NCBI GenBank assembly: GCA_020344415.1
Contig: CP070825.1
Span: 344,936-378,883, forward strand
Length of the DNA stretch: 33,948 bases
Source: Candidatus Aminicenantota bacterium
Lineage (GTDB): Bacteria > Acidobacteriota > Aminicenantia > Aminicenantales > Aminicenantaceae
Direction of reading: 5' to 3'
Below are positions 15,869-24,528 of the stretch, one piece after another. The notes under the pieces were generated by a model that was not told where the DNA came from, made no database searches, and saw only the letters and a list, made by a program, of their open reading frames with translations. Position numbers and translations under genes: made by a program. How positions within the stretch are numbered: position 1 is the stretch's first letter; each line of letters opens with the position of its first letter.

Positions 15869-18800
15869 ATGATTATGAAGACAAAAAAAAGACTTAGGTC
15901 ACTTATCGTTTTTTCTATTATAATCCTTATCTTAGCGGGCGCAGGGGTAGCTCTTAAAAATATAGTTCTGTTCCAGATAAAGAAAAAAATCCAATCAAAT
16001 TTTGATTATACTGACCTTTATATGTCTTTTTTTCCTCCTGCCCTTGTTATAGAAAATGTAAGAACCCATTCGCTATCACCTTTTTTCTCTGCCGATAAAG
16101 TCGCAGTGAAGATATCTTATAAATCATTATTGACCAAGGAGAGGCCGTTTAATGTCTTTATCGAACGCCCTATCTTAAGAATCTATGAAAGACCGTCAGA
16201 GAGCGGAAGGGCAGAGAGGACGAGGTTTCCCATTACGCTTCCCTTCTCAATAGAGAAAGGAGTCGTAAAGGGTGGGGAGCTCTATTTCTGGGGAAAAGAT
16301 GTCAGTTTTCGATCCAAAGGAATAAAAGCAATTTTTGCCCAGAAAAAAAATCAGTTTTCTTTTCAATCAGAAGCAGAAGAGAATATCTTCTCTCTCTCCT
16401 CAGTCCAGCAGCAAATAGAAGCGGAGGTAAGCCTTTCAGTCGAAGGTCGCGATAGAGAAATCAGGGTTAAAAAGTTTAGAGCTAACGGCCCCGGTTTTAT
16501 CCTTAAAGCTCAGGGCAGTCTTATTGATCCCTTTGATCCCAATATACATCTGGAGACCTCTATCAAAATCAGGACAGGATTGATTGCCGAACTGTTTACC
16601 CTTCCTTTTGACTGGGAAGGGAAAGCTGACGGAGAAGGAACATTGACTCGAAAGGATGGAGAGGTCGCTTTTCAAACCGCATTTTCGAGCAGTAGCTTGG
16701 TCCTGAACAAAGTGTCATTGGGAAATGTCGAGGGAAAATTCGAATATATCCATGGAACAGGCGGAACAGTAGAGTTTAATAGCCGGAGAGGGAACCTGCC
16801 GAGAGAATTTGTGAGAATTCATTTCACAGAAGGGAAAGTAGAGGGGATTGCCCGGGGATTTCATTTAGACCCAATAATGAATCATGTTGCTTTACCCTGG
16901 CCAGTCAGATCTCCAGCATGGGGAAGTTTAACTATTGATGGAGAAAAGCTTCGAGCAGAGGCGGAATTTAGGGACCGGGACTTTCAAGAACAAAATGGGA
17001 AGTTTCCTTTTCGGGGAAAAGTTTCGTTTGAATGGGACAGGAAGAACAGATTTTCTTTATCCTCGCAGAGTCTCATATCCAGTTTTGCTGAGCTTGAGGT
17101 AAAGGGAGAAGCGAACATTGGCCGGGATGTTGAGTTATACATAAAAGGTGGGGTTAGCGATCTGAATCAGGCAAGGCGGTTTACATCTATAATCCTTGGA
17201 AAAAAATTCACTTTTCCAGAGATAAGAGGCAGGGGCAGGGCAGAAGTTCGGATCTTTGGCGATTATGCACATCCTCAAATTAGTGCGGATTTTTCTTTTT
17301 CCCCTGGGGGCTTTGATAAATTGGATGCCTTTTCAGTCGAAGGGAAAGCTGAGTCAATAAATAACGAGTTTTTGGGTAGATTCAATATCGATGATCCCTC
17401 TTTTAAAGGGAGGATAAGCCTCCATTCGACTAAAGAGAGAACAAAAGCCAATATATGGCTCGATAGAGGTCTTGTAGAGAAAATTCTGCCTGCCTTAGAT
17501 CTAGGTATTGATCTTCCCCTTCAAGGTGAAGGTTCAGGCAATTTCGAATTCGAACAGACAGGTGAAGATCGTCAATTTAAAGGGACTTTCTCCAGTTCGT
17601 CAATGAAATTCGCAAATCAGAATCTGAGTTCCGTTAGAGGAAAGCTAGAATGGCTGGGGGATTCCTTCTCTTTCCCAGAGATTCAGTTCAATCTGCACAG
17701 AGGTAAGATAGGCGGATACGCCCTTTTGCAGCCTTTGGGTGAAGGTTTTGACATAAATCTGCGGGGGGAGAACATAGATCTGTCCTCTCTTTATGCCGGT
17801 TTAGAGGGGAACCTCAAGTTTAATCTTGAAGGAAAGGGCGTTTTAGGTCGGGATTTAGCATCAGGTCATTTTGAAATAGACGATTTATACCTCGCTCCAT
17901 TTCAGAAAACAGCCTCAAATGGGGAGGTTAAACTTGGCTACTCAGAAGAGAGGATAAATTTAGACTTAAATGGAAATTTCCTCCCGGGCGATAATGAATT
18001 TCAAGTTTCCTTTGCTATTCCTATTGTCGGAAATATGTTTTCAGCTAATGTAAGAGGGAGTTTTACCAACCTTGATCTCCTTATCCCGTGGGAGGGTGCC
18101 GAAGGCCGCGTTAATTATTTGGGTGAGATTAGAGTCCAGGCAGGTCTTCCCCAGATCAAAGGCGGAGTTGATTTTAAAGGGCCGATTTTTCCCTTCCCGA
18201 GGTTTGCCCACGCTATTAGGGACTATTCCGGTTTGATGTATGTCGAGAACAATAAGATTACCCTTCGCTCATTCCTCGCCAAATTGGGCGGCGGTGATGT
18301 TCAGGGGTCTGGTGAGTTGAGATTGGGAAAAGGAAACGTTGAGAATATCGATCTCAAAATAGAGGGAAAGAATCTGCTCCTTTCTCCTCTAGAGAGGACA
18401 AGGGCTCTAGCAGAGGGGACTTTAAATCTCGCCAAGGACACGGATCGCTTTCTGTTAGAGGGCGATCTTTTGGTTCAAAGACTTTCCTGGAGGCGGGAGC
18501 TTCATGAAAAATTTGCTTTTTCCTCAATCCCTTATTACGAGTCTCAAAGAGAGCCAGGCTTCTTTGACGACCTCACCTTGAATGTTCGCATAAGAGCTAA
18601 TGATAATGCCTGGATGGAGAATTCTCTTGGTCGAATCAGGGGCAGGTTTGATTTGACTTTAACCGGGAATGTGAATGCTCCCATAGTGCTGGGTGAGATC
18701 GAAGCTATAGGAGGGGATGTTTATTTTCAGGACAGAAAATTCAGGATATTAAGTGGACGGGTTGGTTTTTTTAACCCCTTAACAATTGAGCCTTTTTTAA

Positions 18801-19291
18801 GCTTTAAAGGAGAAACTTACGTTAAAGACTACCGGGTGACTTTCTCTCTCGAGGGGCCGATAGAACGTCTCAATCCCGAATTCAGTTCATCACCCCCTTT
18901 GCCCCCAGAGGATGTTCTGGCTCTTCTGGCTTTAGGGGAATCGTTCAAGAGAACTTACTCTTATGATACGAGTACCCAATTAAGTACGGCTTCTCTTCTC
19001 TCTTTCCAACTTTCGGAAGAAGCCAAGAAACGTGCAGAAGGTCTGTTCAGCATCGATCGTTTTAGGATAGACCCCTTCATTATGGGAACTTCTGCCGAGA
19101 TGACGGCTCGGCTGACAATAGGGAAAAAAATATCAAAGAACTTTTTTATTCTTTACTCTACAAACCTGGCAACTCAGAAGGAAGAAATTGCTCGATTAGA
19201 ATGGGAGCTCACAAATGACCTTTCCATAGTTGGCACCCGTGATGAAAAAGGGCGAGTTAGCATTGATGTGAAAATTCATAAGAGATTTTGA
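15869..19291 (+). CDS. tamB: Translocation and assembly module subunit TamB (DUF490 family)
   Basis: A 1140-residue AsmA/TamB-type protein that spans the periplasm and helps lipid or outer-membrane protein transport with an Omp85 partner. One N-terminal membrane anchor (about residues 12-31) precedes a very long series of beta-strand repeats with the typical I-x-G-x-G-x-F pattern. The C-terminal DUF490 part is clear: PLTIEPFLSFKGE, then SSSPPLPPEDVLALLALG (about 1015-1032) and RIDPFIMGTSAEMTARLTIGKKISKN. The length is close to E. coli TamB (1259). The second ATG at 15875 is an alternative start, and no clear ribosome site is seen for either. The Omp85 gene begins 1 nt after its stop. Confidence 0.9.
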   Translation: MIMKTKKRLRSLIVFSIIILILAGAGVALKNIVLFQIKKKIQSNFDYTDLYMSFFPPALVIENVRTHSLSPFFSADKVAVKISYKSLLTKERPFNVFIERPILRIYERPSESGRAERTRFPITLPFSIEKGVVKGGELYFWGKDVSFRSKGIKAIFAQKKNQFSFQSEAEENIFSLSSVQQQIEAEVSLSVEGRDREIRVKKFRANGPGFILKAQGSLIDPFDPNIHLETSIKIRTGLIAELFTLPFDWEGKADGEGTLTRKDGEVAFQTAFSSSSLVLNKVSLGNVEGKFEYIHGTGGTVEFNSRRGNLPREFVRIHFTEGKVEGIARGFHLDPIMNHVALPWPVRSPAWGSLTIDGEKLRAEAEFRDRDFQEQNGKFPFRGKVSFEWDRKNRFSLSSQSLISSFAELEVKGEANIGRDVELYIKGGVSDLNQARRFTSIILGKKFTFPEIRGRGRAEVRIFGDYAHPQISADFSFSPGGFDKLDAFSVEGKAESINNEFLGRFNIDDPSFKGRISLHSTKERTKANIWLDRGLVEKILPALDLGIDLPLQGEGSGNFEFEQTGEDRQFKGTFSSSSMKFANQNLSSVRGKLEWLGDSFSFPEIQFNLHRGKIGGYALLQPLGEGFDINLRGENIDLSSLYAGLEGNLKFNLEGKGVLGRDLASGHFEIDDLYLAPFQKTASNGEVKLGYSEERINLDLNGNFLPGDNEFQVSFAIPIVGNMFSANVRGSFTNLDLLIPWEGAEGRVNYLGEIRVQAGLPQIKGGVDFKGPIFPFPRFAHAIRDYSGLMYVENNKITLRSFLAKLGGGDVQGSGELRLGKGNVENIDLKIEGKNLLLSPLERTRALAEGTLNLAKDTDRFLLEGDLLVQRLSWRRELHEKFAFSSIPYYESQREPGFFDDLTLNVRIRANDNAWMENSLGRIRGRFDLTLTGNVNAPIVLGEIEAIGGDVYFQDRKFRILSGRVGFFNPLTIEPFLSFKGETYVKDYRVTFSLEGPIERLNPEFSSSPPLPPEDVLALLALGESFKRTYSYDTSTQLSTASLLSFQLSEEAKKRAEGLFSIDRFRIDPFIMGTSAEMTARLTIGKKISKNFFILYSTNLATQKEEIARLEWELTNDLSIVGTRDEKGRVSIDVKIHKRF

Positions 19292-19292
19292 T

Positions 19293-22034
19293 ATGAGAAG
19301 CAATAAACACGCGATATTTGGTATTTTTCTTCTAGTAGTTTCTTTATTTCTTTTCTCAATGGTATCCTTCTCAAAGTCTAATGGGTCATCTGCGCGGGTA
19401 ATAAAAATTTCTATAGTTGTGGATGGTCAGTCAGGCGGTAAAGATATGCAGGAATTGATTCCGATTAAAGAAGGAGAACTATTCTCCTTGAAGAAGATAT
19501 CCAACAGCATTAAACAGATTTACCAAACTGGGCTTTTCTCTAGTATTGAGGTTTTGAGGGAGGGAAACGAGGCGATTCAATTGACTTTTCTCCTGATGAG
19601 GAAGCCTCTCACGCAGAAGATTTTCTTCCAGGGGAAAGCGGAGATTTCCCGTAAAAAGATGAGAGAAGGATTGTATTCCTTGAGAGTCGGCAGCTCTTTT
19701 TCTGAGGCCAGACTGAAAAAGGCTGTCGAAGAATTAAAGGAAACATTAAGCAGGGAGGGCTATTTTCAGTCTGAGATTAAGGCTTCAGTCGACAAAGACC
19801 CCAAAACATCTTCTATAGATGTGACCTTTGAGATTCTCTCTGCAAAAAGGTTTCTTATCGATAAGATTGCAGTTTCTGGAGAATTGCTTCTTCCTGAGGC
19901 GGAATTGAGGAAAAAAATAGAGAGCAAAGAGGGGAAACCATATATTCCTTCAGTTCTTGATGAAGATATCACACGGCTCAGAGAGATTTACAATTCAATG
20001 GACTACCAGCGAACAGAGATTGAACTGGAAGAGAGAAATTTTAATGAGGAGAAAGAACGAGTTTCGCTCTCTTTGAAAGTCACTCCCCATGAGAAGGTAG
20101 AGATTGTAGTAAGAGGAGCGAAAGTTCCTCTGAGTCTTCTGAGGCCAATATGGGAAGCAAGAATTTTTGAAGAGTGGGGATTGACCGAAGGTGAAGCAAA
20201 AATTTTGGCTTACTTAAGGAAAAAGGGTTATCTTTTTAGCTCCGCCAATTCTTATGTTGAGAAGGCTGATAATGAAATTCGTGTTATTTATGAAGTCAGC
20301 CAAGGTGAGAAGTATAAGATTCGAGACATTTCTTTTGAAGGGGTTGGATATTTTACTCCCTCTCAGCTAAAAAAAGAGCTTAGAATCGGAGAGAAAATTC
20401 TTTTTTTGGGATGGGTTGATGGGGCAAGACTATTTGAGCTGCCTCGTGAGATAGAGCTTCTCTATAAGACCCATGGCTTTCCTGATGCGCGAGTTGATTT
20501 GGCTTTCAGGAGAGAAGCGGGAAAGGTTGATGCTCTCTTCAATATAGAGGAAGGTGGGCAGGAAAAAATAGAAACCATTTCTTTTGAAGGAATTAGTCTA
20601 TTCAGTCAAGCAACTCTTCTGGAACAAATAAGCAGTTTTCAAAAAGGTCCATTTTTCCAGCCAAACATTCAGAAGGACCTGGAGAAGCTGGAAAGATTTT
20701 ATTTGAACCAAGGGATCAGGGGGACAGAAGTAAGAGCTCAAGTTGAGATTATAGGCGAAGCTCTTTTTTCTGTCGTTTTTCAGATTAGCGAAGGAAAAAA
20801 AGTCGAAATTGAGAAAATCGTGATTACAGGAAACAAGGTTACCAAGAGGAGCACTATCCTCAGAGAGCTCAGGATAAAGGAACGAGACTATGCTTTTTAT
20901 GAGAAAATACGCGAATCGAAAAGAAGGCTTGAGCGACTCGGTATTTTCACAGAGGTAAAGATCGAAGAGATTCCTCTTTCTCCTGAAAGAGAGAACCTTG
21001 TCCTTAGTGTCAGGGAAGGTGCGAGAAATTATGCTGGATTAGGCATAGGGTTAGAAACCAGGAATGAACCTCAAAACTTGGCGATCTGGAATAATGTGAT
21101 AAGGCCCAGAGGAACCGCCGAGTTTATCAGGGGAAACATTTTAGGAAGAGCAGCCCAACTCAGCCTTGTCGGTCAGATCAGTCTTAAAGAGAGGAGAAGT
21201 GTTTTTTCCTGGGAACAACCCTATTTTTTTGGGCTCCCGATGCAGACCTACTTGAATGCCTGGATAGAAAGGGAGCAGCGCACGAGCTATAGTTTTGACA
21301 GGCAGGGTTTCAGCTTAACGGCGATAAAGACTTTTTCTAAGGAGTTTATGCTTTTAACGACTTTGAGATGGGTGAGGACAACTCTTTTTGGCCTTGAGAT
21401 AGAACCGAATGAATTAGACCGCCAACATCAGCCGTTTTCCGCGACTTCTATCTCTGGAAGTTTCATCTGGGATAGGAGAGACGATCCCTTCAACCCTGAG
21501 AAGGGATATTTTTTAAGTTTTGCTCTCGAAAGAGCCTATCCTCTTTTTATGTCTGAATCAGATTTTTTTAAAAGCTTTGTCAAGTATCAGCATTTTATTC
21601 CCGTTATCTCAGGTATTACTTTCAGCTTGACTTCTCGTCTTGGCGTGGGAGAAGGCGACATACCGATTCACGAAAGGTTTTTTGCCGGTGGCAGCAACTC
21701 CTTCCGTGGAGCTGAGTTCGACGAGTTGGGCCCGAGAGACTACACCTCGTTTAAACCAATTGGGGGGAAAGCCCTTTTCCTGCTTAACCTTGAGCTAACG
21801 TTTCCCCTGCTTTCCGCGCTTAAAGATTTTTCAGGGGTTCTCTTCTACGATAAAGGGTCGGTATTCGAAGAAACGATGGATTATAACCTGGCCGGCCTTG
21901 AGGATGCTTTGGGGATTGGAATCCGCTATCGCACTCCCCTGGGCCCGGTGCGCTTGGAGCTCGGCTGGAATTTTGATGCTCCCAAAGAAAAAAGAAAGGT
22001 TTTGGCTTTTATCAGTATCGGAAATGTCTTCTAG
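19293..22034 (+). CDS. Omp85/BamA-TamA family outer-membrane protein with about seven POTRA repeats
   Basis: A 913-residue outer-membrane assembly protein: signal peptide (about 1-27), a long periplasmic part and a 16-strand-type barrel of about 340 residues. By eye I count seven POTRA-like repeats of 75 to 90 residues, with recognisable starts near residues 35, 103, 181, 260, 340, 430 and 505. Canonical BamA has five and TamA three. The barrel has the Omp85 marks GGSNSFRG (BamA's V-R-G-F loop 6) and a C-terminal strand ending in ISIGNVF with a terminal Phe, the assembly signal. It follows tamB by 1 nt, which would suit TamA, but it could also be the cell's only BamA. The SurA-like gene starts inside its end. 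Confidence 0.92.
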   Translation: MRSNKHAIFGIFLLVVSLFLFSMVSFSKSNGSSARVIKISIVVDGQSGGKDMQELIPIKEGELFSLKKISNSIKQIYQTGLFSSIEVLREGNEAIQLTFLLMRKPLTQKIFFQGKAEISRKKMREGLYSLRVGSSFSEARLKKAVEELKETLSREGYFQSEIKASVDKDPKTSSIDVTFEILSAKRFLIDKIAVSGELLLPEAELRKKIESKEGKPYIPSVLDEDITRLREIYNSMDYQRTEIELEERNFNEEKERVSLSLKVTPHEKVEIVVRGAKVPLSLLRPIWEARIFEEWGLTEGEAKILAYLRKKGYLFSSANSYVEKADNEIRVIYEVSQGEKYKIRDISFEGVGYFTPSQLKKELRIGEKILFLGWVDGARLFELPREIELLYKTHGFPDARVDLAFRREAGKVDALFNIEEGGQEKIETISFEGISLFSQATLLEQISSFQKGPFFQPNIQKDLEKLERFYLNQGIRGTEVRAQVEIIGEALFSVVFQISEGKKVEIEKIVITGNKVTKRSTILRELRIKERDYAFYEKIRESKRRLERLGIFTEVKIEEIPLSPERENLVLSVREGARNYAGLGIGLETRNEPQNLAIWNNVIRPRGTAEFIRGNILGRAAQLSLVGQISLKERRSVFSWEQPYFFGLPMQTYLNAWIEREQRTSYSFDRQGFSLTAIKTFSKEFMLLTTLRWVRTTLFGLEIEPNELDRQHQPFSATSISGSFIWDRRDDPFNPEKGYFLSFALERAYPLFMSESDFFKSFVKYQHFIPVISGITFSLTSRLGVGEGDIPIHERFFAGGSNSFRGAEFDELGPRDYTSFKPIGGKALFLLNLELTFPLLSALKDFSGVLFYDKGSVFEETMDYNLAGLEDALGIGIRYRTPLGPVRLELGWNFDAPKEKRKVLAFISIGNVF

Positions 22035-22707
22035 ATTGTTATTTGGTTTATACGCTTTAGCTTTCTCTCGTCGGATAGCTGTCGGCTTTCTACTGTGTGT
22101 TTTTTGCCTAACGATTAATTTATTTGGCTCCCAGGAAAAAATCGACTACATTGTTGCTGTAGTCAACGATAAAGTGATAACATTAACAGATTTAAAAGTT
22201 TCGGAAGCATTCGGTCTATTCGAGGAAGAGATTAAGGAAAAGAGGGGAAATCTTCGTCTCTTGATCTTGGAAAACTTAATTGATCAAGAATTAGTCATTC
22301 CGTTCGCCAGCGAAAGAATATCCGTCCATGAAGAAGAGCTGGATTCATTTTTCAAAGAAGTTGAAGAGAAGACCGGTTCTGTTAAGCTCCAGAATATGCT
22401 TGTAGAGTTTGGCATGAATCAGGATGATCTGAAGGAGTATCTTCGAAAAAAAATGCTTTATCAAAAAGTCATATCACAAAAATTTAGCCAGAGTGAAACT
22501 GTGAGCTTAAAAGAGATTGAGACATACTATAGTCAGATTTATGTCCCATCTCAAAAGGAAAAAGGAGAGCAGCCAGAACCGATGATGGATATTCTCAGTG
22601 AGATTGAATTGAGCATCAAGAAAGAAAGAATCAGAAAGCAAATTGAAGATTGGCTAGAGAATCTAAGGAAGCAGGCTGAGATTCAGATCAATCCCATACG
22701 AATATAA
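22024..22707 (+). CDS. SurA N-terminal-domain periplasmic chaperone without a PPIase domain
   Basis: I start at the ATG at 22024 (227 residues), overlapping the barrel gene by 11 bases; the frame is open further upstream but only as a shadow of the barrel gene. After a signal or anchor segment (about 19-36), the sequence DYIVAVVNDKVITLTDL is the standard SurA/PpiC N-terminal start, followed by an all-helical SurA_N domain with IDQELVIPFA and a C-terminal amphipathic helix. No parvulin PPIase domain is present, so this is a half-length SurA, probably a pure chaperone for unfolded barrels. Its place after tamB and the Omp85 gene fits that role. I see no ribosome site of its own; coupled translation is likely. 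Confidence 0.8.
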   Translation: MSSRLLFGLYALAFSRRIAVGFLLCVFCLTINLFGSQEKIDYIVAVVNDKVITLTDLKVSEAFGLFEEEIKEKRGNLRLLILENLIDQELVIPFASERISVHEEELDSFFKEVEEKTGSVKLQNMLVEFGMNQDDLKEYLRKKMLYQKVISQKFSQSETVSLKEIETYYSQIYVPSQKEKGEQPEPMMDILSEIELSIKKERIRKQIEDWLENLRKQAEIQINPIRI

Positions 22708-22708
22708 G

Positions 22709-22770
22709 TAATCTGAATTATTTACGAGTCAAGATTGCTGCAGCGGCGAGGAAGTGGCCTATGAAGCTGT
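22709..22770 (+). repeat. Dispersed repeat, copy 2 (TAATCTGAATTATT family)
   Basis: TAATCTGAATTATT at 22709-22722 equals 4164-4177, followed by an ACGAGTCAAGATTGCTGCAG stretch partly similar to the first copy. It begins right after the SurA-like gene stop. The GC-rich text to 22830 (with a GTAG-TGAG-CTAC hairpin) may belong to the same element. Confidence 0.4.
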
Positions 22771-22832
22771 AGTGAGCTACCGCGAATGGGCTACAACGAA
22801 GCCGATGTGGTGAGATTGGCTCGCCTGAAGGG

Positions 22833-22950
22833 TAAAAAATGCCGATGAGTATAAAGAATCCTTTCTTGAAAAAGAATTTATCAGGATTTACAGCAATATC
22901 AGGATAACTTCCTGATATTGCTGTACTTGCAGTACTATCGGCATTTTTTA
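22833..22950. mobile_element. MITE-like element with 14-bp inverted ends and nested hairpins
   Basis: The ends TAAAAAATGCCGAT (22833-22846) and ATCGGCATTTTTTA (22937-22950) are perfect inverted repeats. Inside is a perfect 15-bp hairpin (22889-22903 with 22911-22925, loop ATAACTT) and a small GTACT/AGTAC hairpin. TA stands at both outer ends, the target used by IS630/mariner-type transposons, so this may be a non-autonomous miniature element of 118 bp. The T-rich right end could also end transcription before fabD. It has no coding capacity. Confidence 0.55.
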
Positions 22951-22974
22951 TGAATAATTCAGGAAGGAGTTTTT

Positions 22975-23907
22975 ATGAGAAGTATGGCCTTTTTATTTCC
23001 TGGACAGGGTTCGCAGGAAGTAGGCATGGGAAAAGATTTTTACAATAACTTTCCTCTTGCACAGGATATGTTTCGAAGGGCAGATGAAGCCCTTGGTTTC
23101 AAAATATCCGAGCTATGTTTTGAAGGACCAGATGAGAAGCTTCGAATAACACAGAATACTCAGCCTGCACTCCTCGTTGTCAGTTATATTGCCTATAAAC
23201 TCCTGGAAGGAGAACCTGGAATAGCAGCGGGCCATAGCCTTGGGGAATATTCAGCCTTGGTGGCTGCTGGTTCTTTGAAATTTGAGGATGCTCTTTGTCT
23301 CGTCCATAAAAGAGGGAAGTACATGCAGGAAGCAGTTCCTATAGGAGTTGGGGCGATGGCAGCTGTCTTGGGTGCTAGTTACGAAGGTGTGAAGACTGCT
23401 TTGACAGAGGTCAAGAAGGGAGTAATCGAGATAGCTAACTGGAATAGCCAGGAGCAGATCGTAATCTCTGGGCATAAAGAGGCGGTTGAAGAAGCCCTTT
23501 CCGTAATAGAGCCACCTAGGTCTGTAATCTTGCCAGTCAGTGCTCCCTTCCATTGTCAGCTTATGAAGAGTGCAGAGGAGAAGCTATCCAGTGATTTAGA
23601 CCAGGTGGAGTTCAGAGACTTGAAGTTTCCAGTAGTGACCAATGTGGATGCGCAGGCAATTACCAAAGGAGATGAAGCAAGGGATGCTTTGAAAAGGCAG
23701 GTCAGTCGACCAGTTCTCTGGTATAAATCCATGGAAGCGTTATCAAAAAAGCGTGTAGATCTATTTATCGAGTTAGGCATAGGGAAGGTTTTATCAGGAT
23801 TGATAAGAAGAATCAGCCGGAAATGGGATTCACCCGTGACTGTGCTGAATGTCGGGGATTCGACGTCTTTGAGAAATACCAGGGAATTTCTATCGAGAAT
23901 TCTTTGA
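22975..23907 (+). CDS. fabD: Malonyl-CoA-acyl carrier protein transacylase FabD
   Basis: This enzyme transfers malonyl groups from CoA to acyl carrier protein for fatty-acid synthesis in the cytoplasm. The 310 residues carry the full signature: FPGQGSQ (8-14), the nucleophile S88 in GHSLGE, R113 region KRGKYMQ, the catalytic H193 in APFHCQLM, and NVDAQA before FIELGIGKVLSGL. Length and motif order are standard. AGGAAGGAG at 22961-22969 is 5 nt before the ATG, a strong ribosome site that fixes the start. No acpP or fab genes are adjacent. Its 3' end overlaps the convergent pgsA by 18 bases. Confidence 0.95.
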   Translation: MRSMAFLFPGQGSQEVGMGKDFYNNFPLAQDMFRRADEALGFKISELCFEGPDEKLRITQNTQPALLVVSYIAYKLLEGEPGIAAGHSLGEYSALVAAGSLKFEDALCLVHKRGKYMQEAVPIGVGAMAAVLGASYEGVKTALTEVKKGVIEIANWNSQEQIVISGHKEAVEEALSVIEPPRSVILPVSAPFHCQLMKSAEEKLSSDLDQVEFRDLKFPVVTNVDAQAITKGDEARDALKRQVSRPVLWYKSMEALSKKRVDLFIELGIGKVLSGLIRRISRKWDSPVTVLNVGDSTSLRNTREFLSRIL

Positions 23908-24435
23908 GAGGACAGCAGAGCCATATTTTATATAATATTCTGCAGCAGAAAAGACAGCGGCTGCTATCACTAGCCAGAGTCCAACCTGAGAAAGAAAATA
24001 GAATTGTCCCAGATTTCTTTCTCCCAATATTAACATAGATATGGTGATTGTTTCTAAAATCATTTTAATCTTGCCGAGCCAAGAGGCATGTATATTGATC
24101 CCTTTAGAGGAGGCGATTGCCCTAAAGCCTGTTACGGCAATCTCTCTTCCTATGATAATAATGACCATCCAGGCGGGCGCGACTCCCAATTCCACAAGAC
24201 AGATGAAGGCGGCAGTTACCAGCAGTTTATCTGCCAGGGGATCTAAAAGCTGGCCGAAGGCACTTATCTGTCTTTTTCTTCTAGCAAAAAATCCATCCAG
24301 CATATCCGTCATAGCTGCAAGGAGAAAAATGACGAGAGCGACAAACTCTTTTCCATCAAATTGCGAAAGAAGAACTACAATCAGTATTGGGATAGAAAAT
24401 ATTCTCAGAGCGGTAAGAGAGTTGGGAATGTTCAC
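23890..24435 (-). CDS. pgsA: CDP-diacylglycerol-glycerol-3-phosphate 3-phosphatidyltransferase
   Basis: This makes phosphatidylglycerol-phosphate, the precursor of phosphatidylglycerol, in the inner membrane. The 181-residue membrane protein has the complete CDP-alcohol phosphotransferase motif D-G-x2-A-R-x8-G-x3-D-x3-D, with D47, G48, A51, R52, G61, D65 and D69; D44 is the extra upstream Asp of the family. The N-terminus NIPNSLTALRI is typical of PgsA rather than of PssA or Pct. The start is a GTG at 24435; the nearest AGGAG is about 20 nt upstream, so initiation is probably weak or the start a little off. Convergent with fabD (18-base overlap at the 3' ends). Confidence 0.93.
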   Translation of the reverse strand: MNIPNSLTALRIFSIPILIVVLLSQFDGKEFVALVIFLLAAMTDMLDGFFARRKRQISAFGQLLDPLADKLLVTAAFICLVELGVAPAWMVIIIIGREIAVTGFRAIASSKGINIHASWLGKIKMILETITISMLILGERNLGQFYFLSQVGLWLVIAAAVFSAAEYYIKYGSAVLSKNSR

Positions 24436-24484
24436 TTTTAAGAGATATACTATAGCTCCTTTTTATTGTCAAACGTGTTCAGAT

Positions 24485-24505
24485 AAAGGGGACAGTCCCC
24501 TTTTT
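24485..24505. repeat. GGGGACAGTCCCC palindrome
   Basis: A-run, GGGGACAGTCCCC and T-run, lying upstream of pgsA and outside any operon end. A terminator role is possible for leftward or rightward read-through, but its place upstream of a gene fits a dispersed repeat better. Confidence 0.75.
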
Positions 24506-24528
24506 CCAATTCAAATCCTTAATAGCTG

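Noticed and set aside
21898..22023. Longer SurA-like start upstream of 22024
   Set aside because: That stretch is the shadow of the Omp85 barrel in another frame; the signal-like segment starts after 22024.
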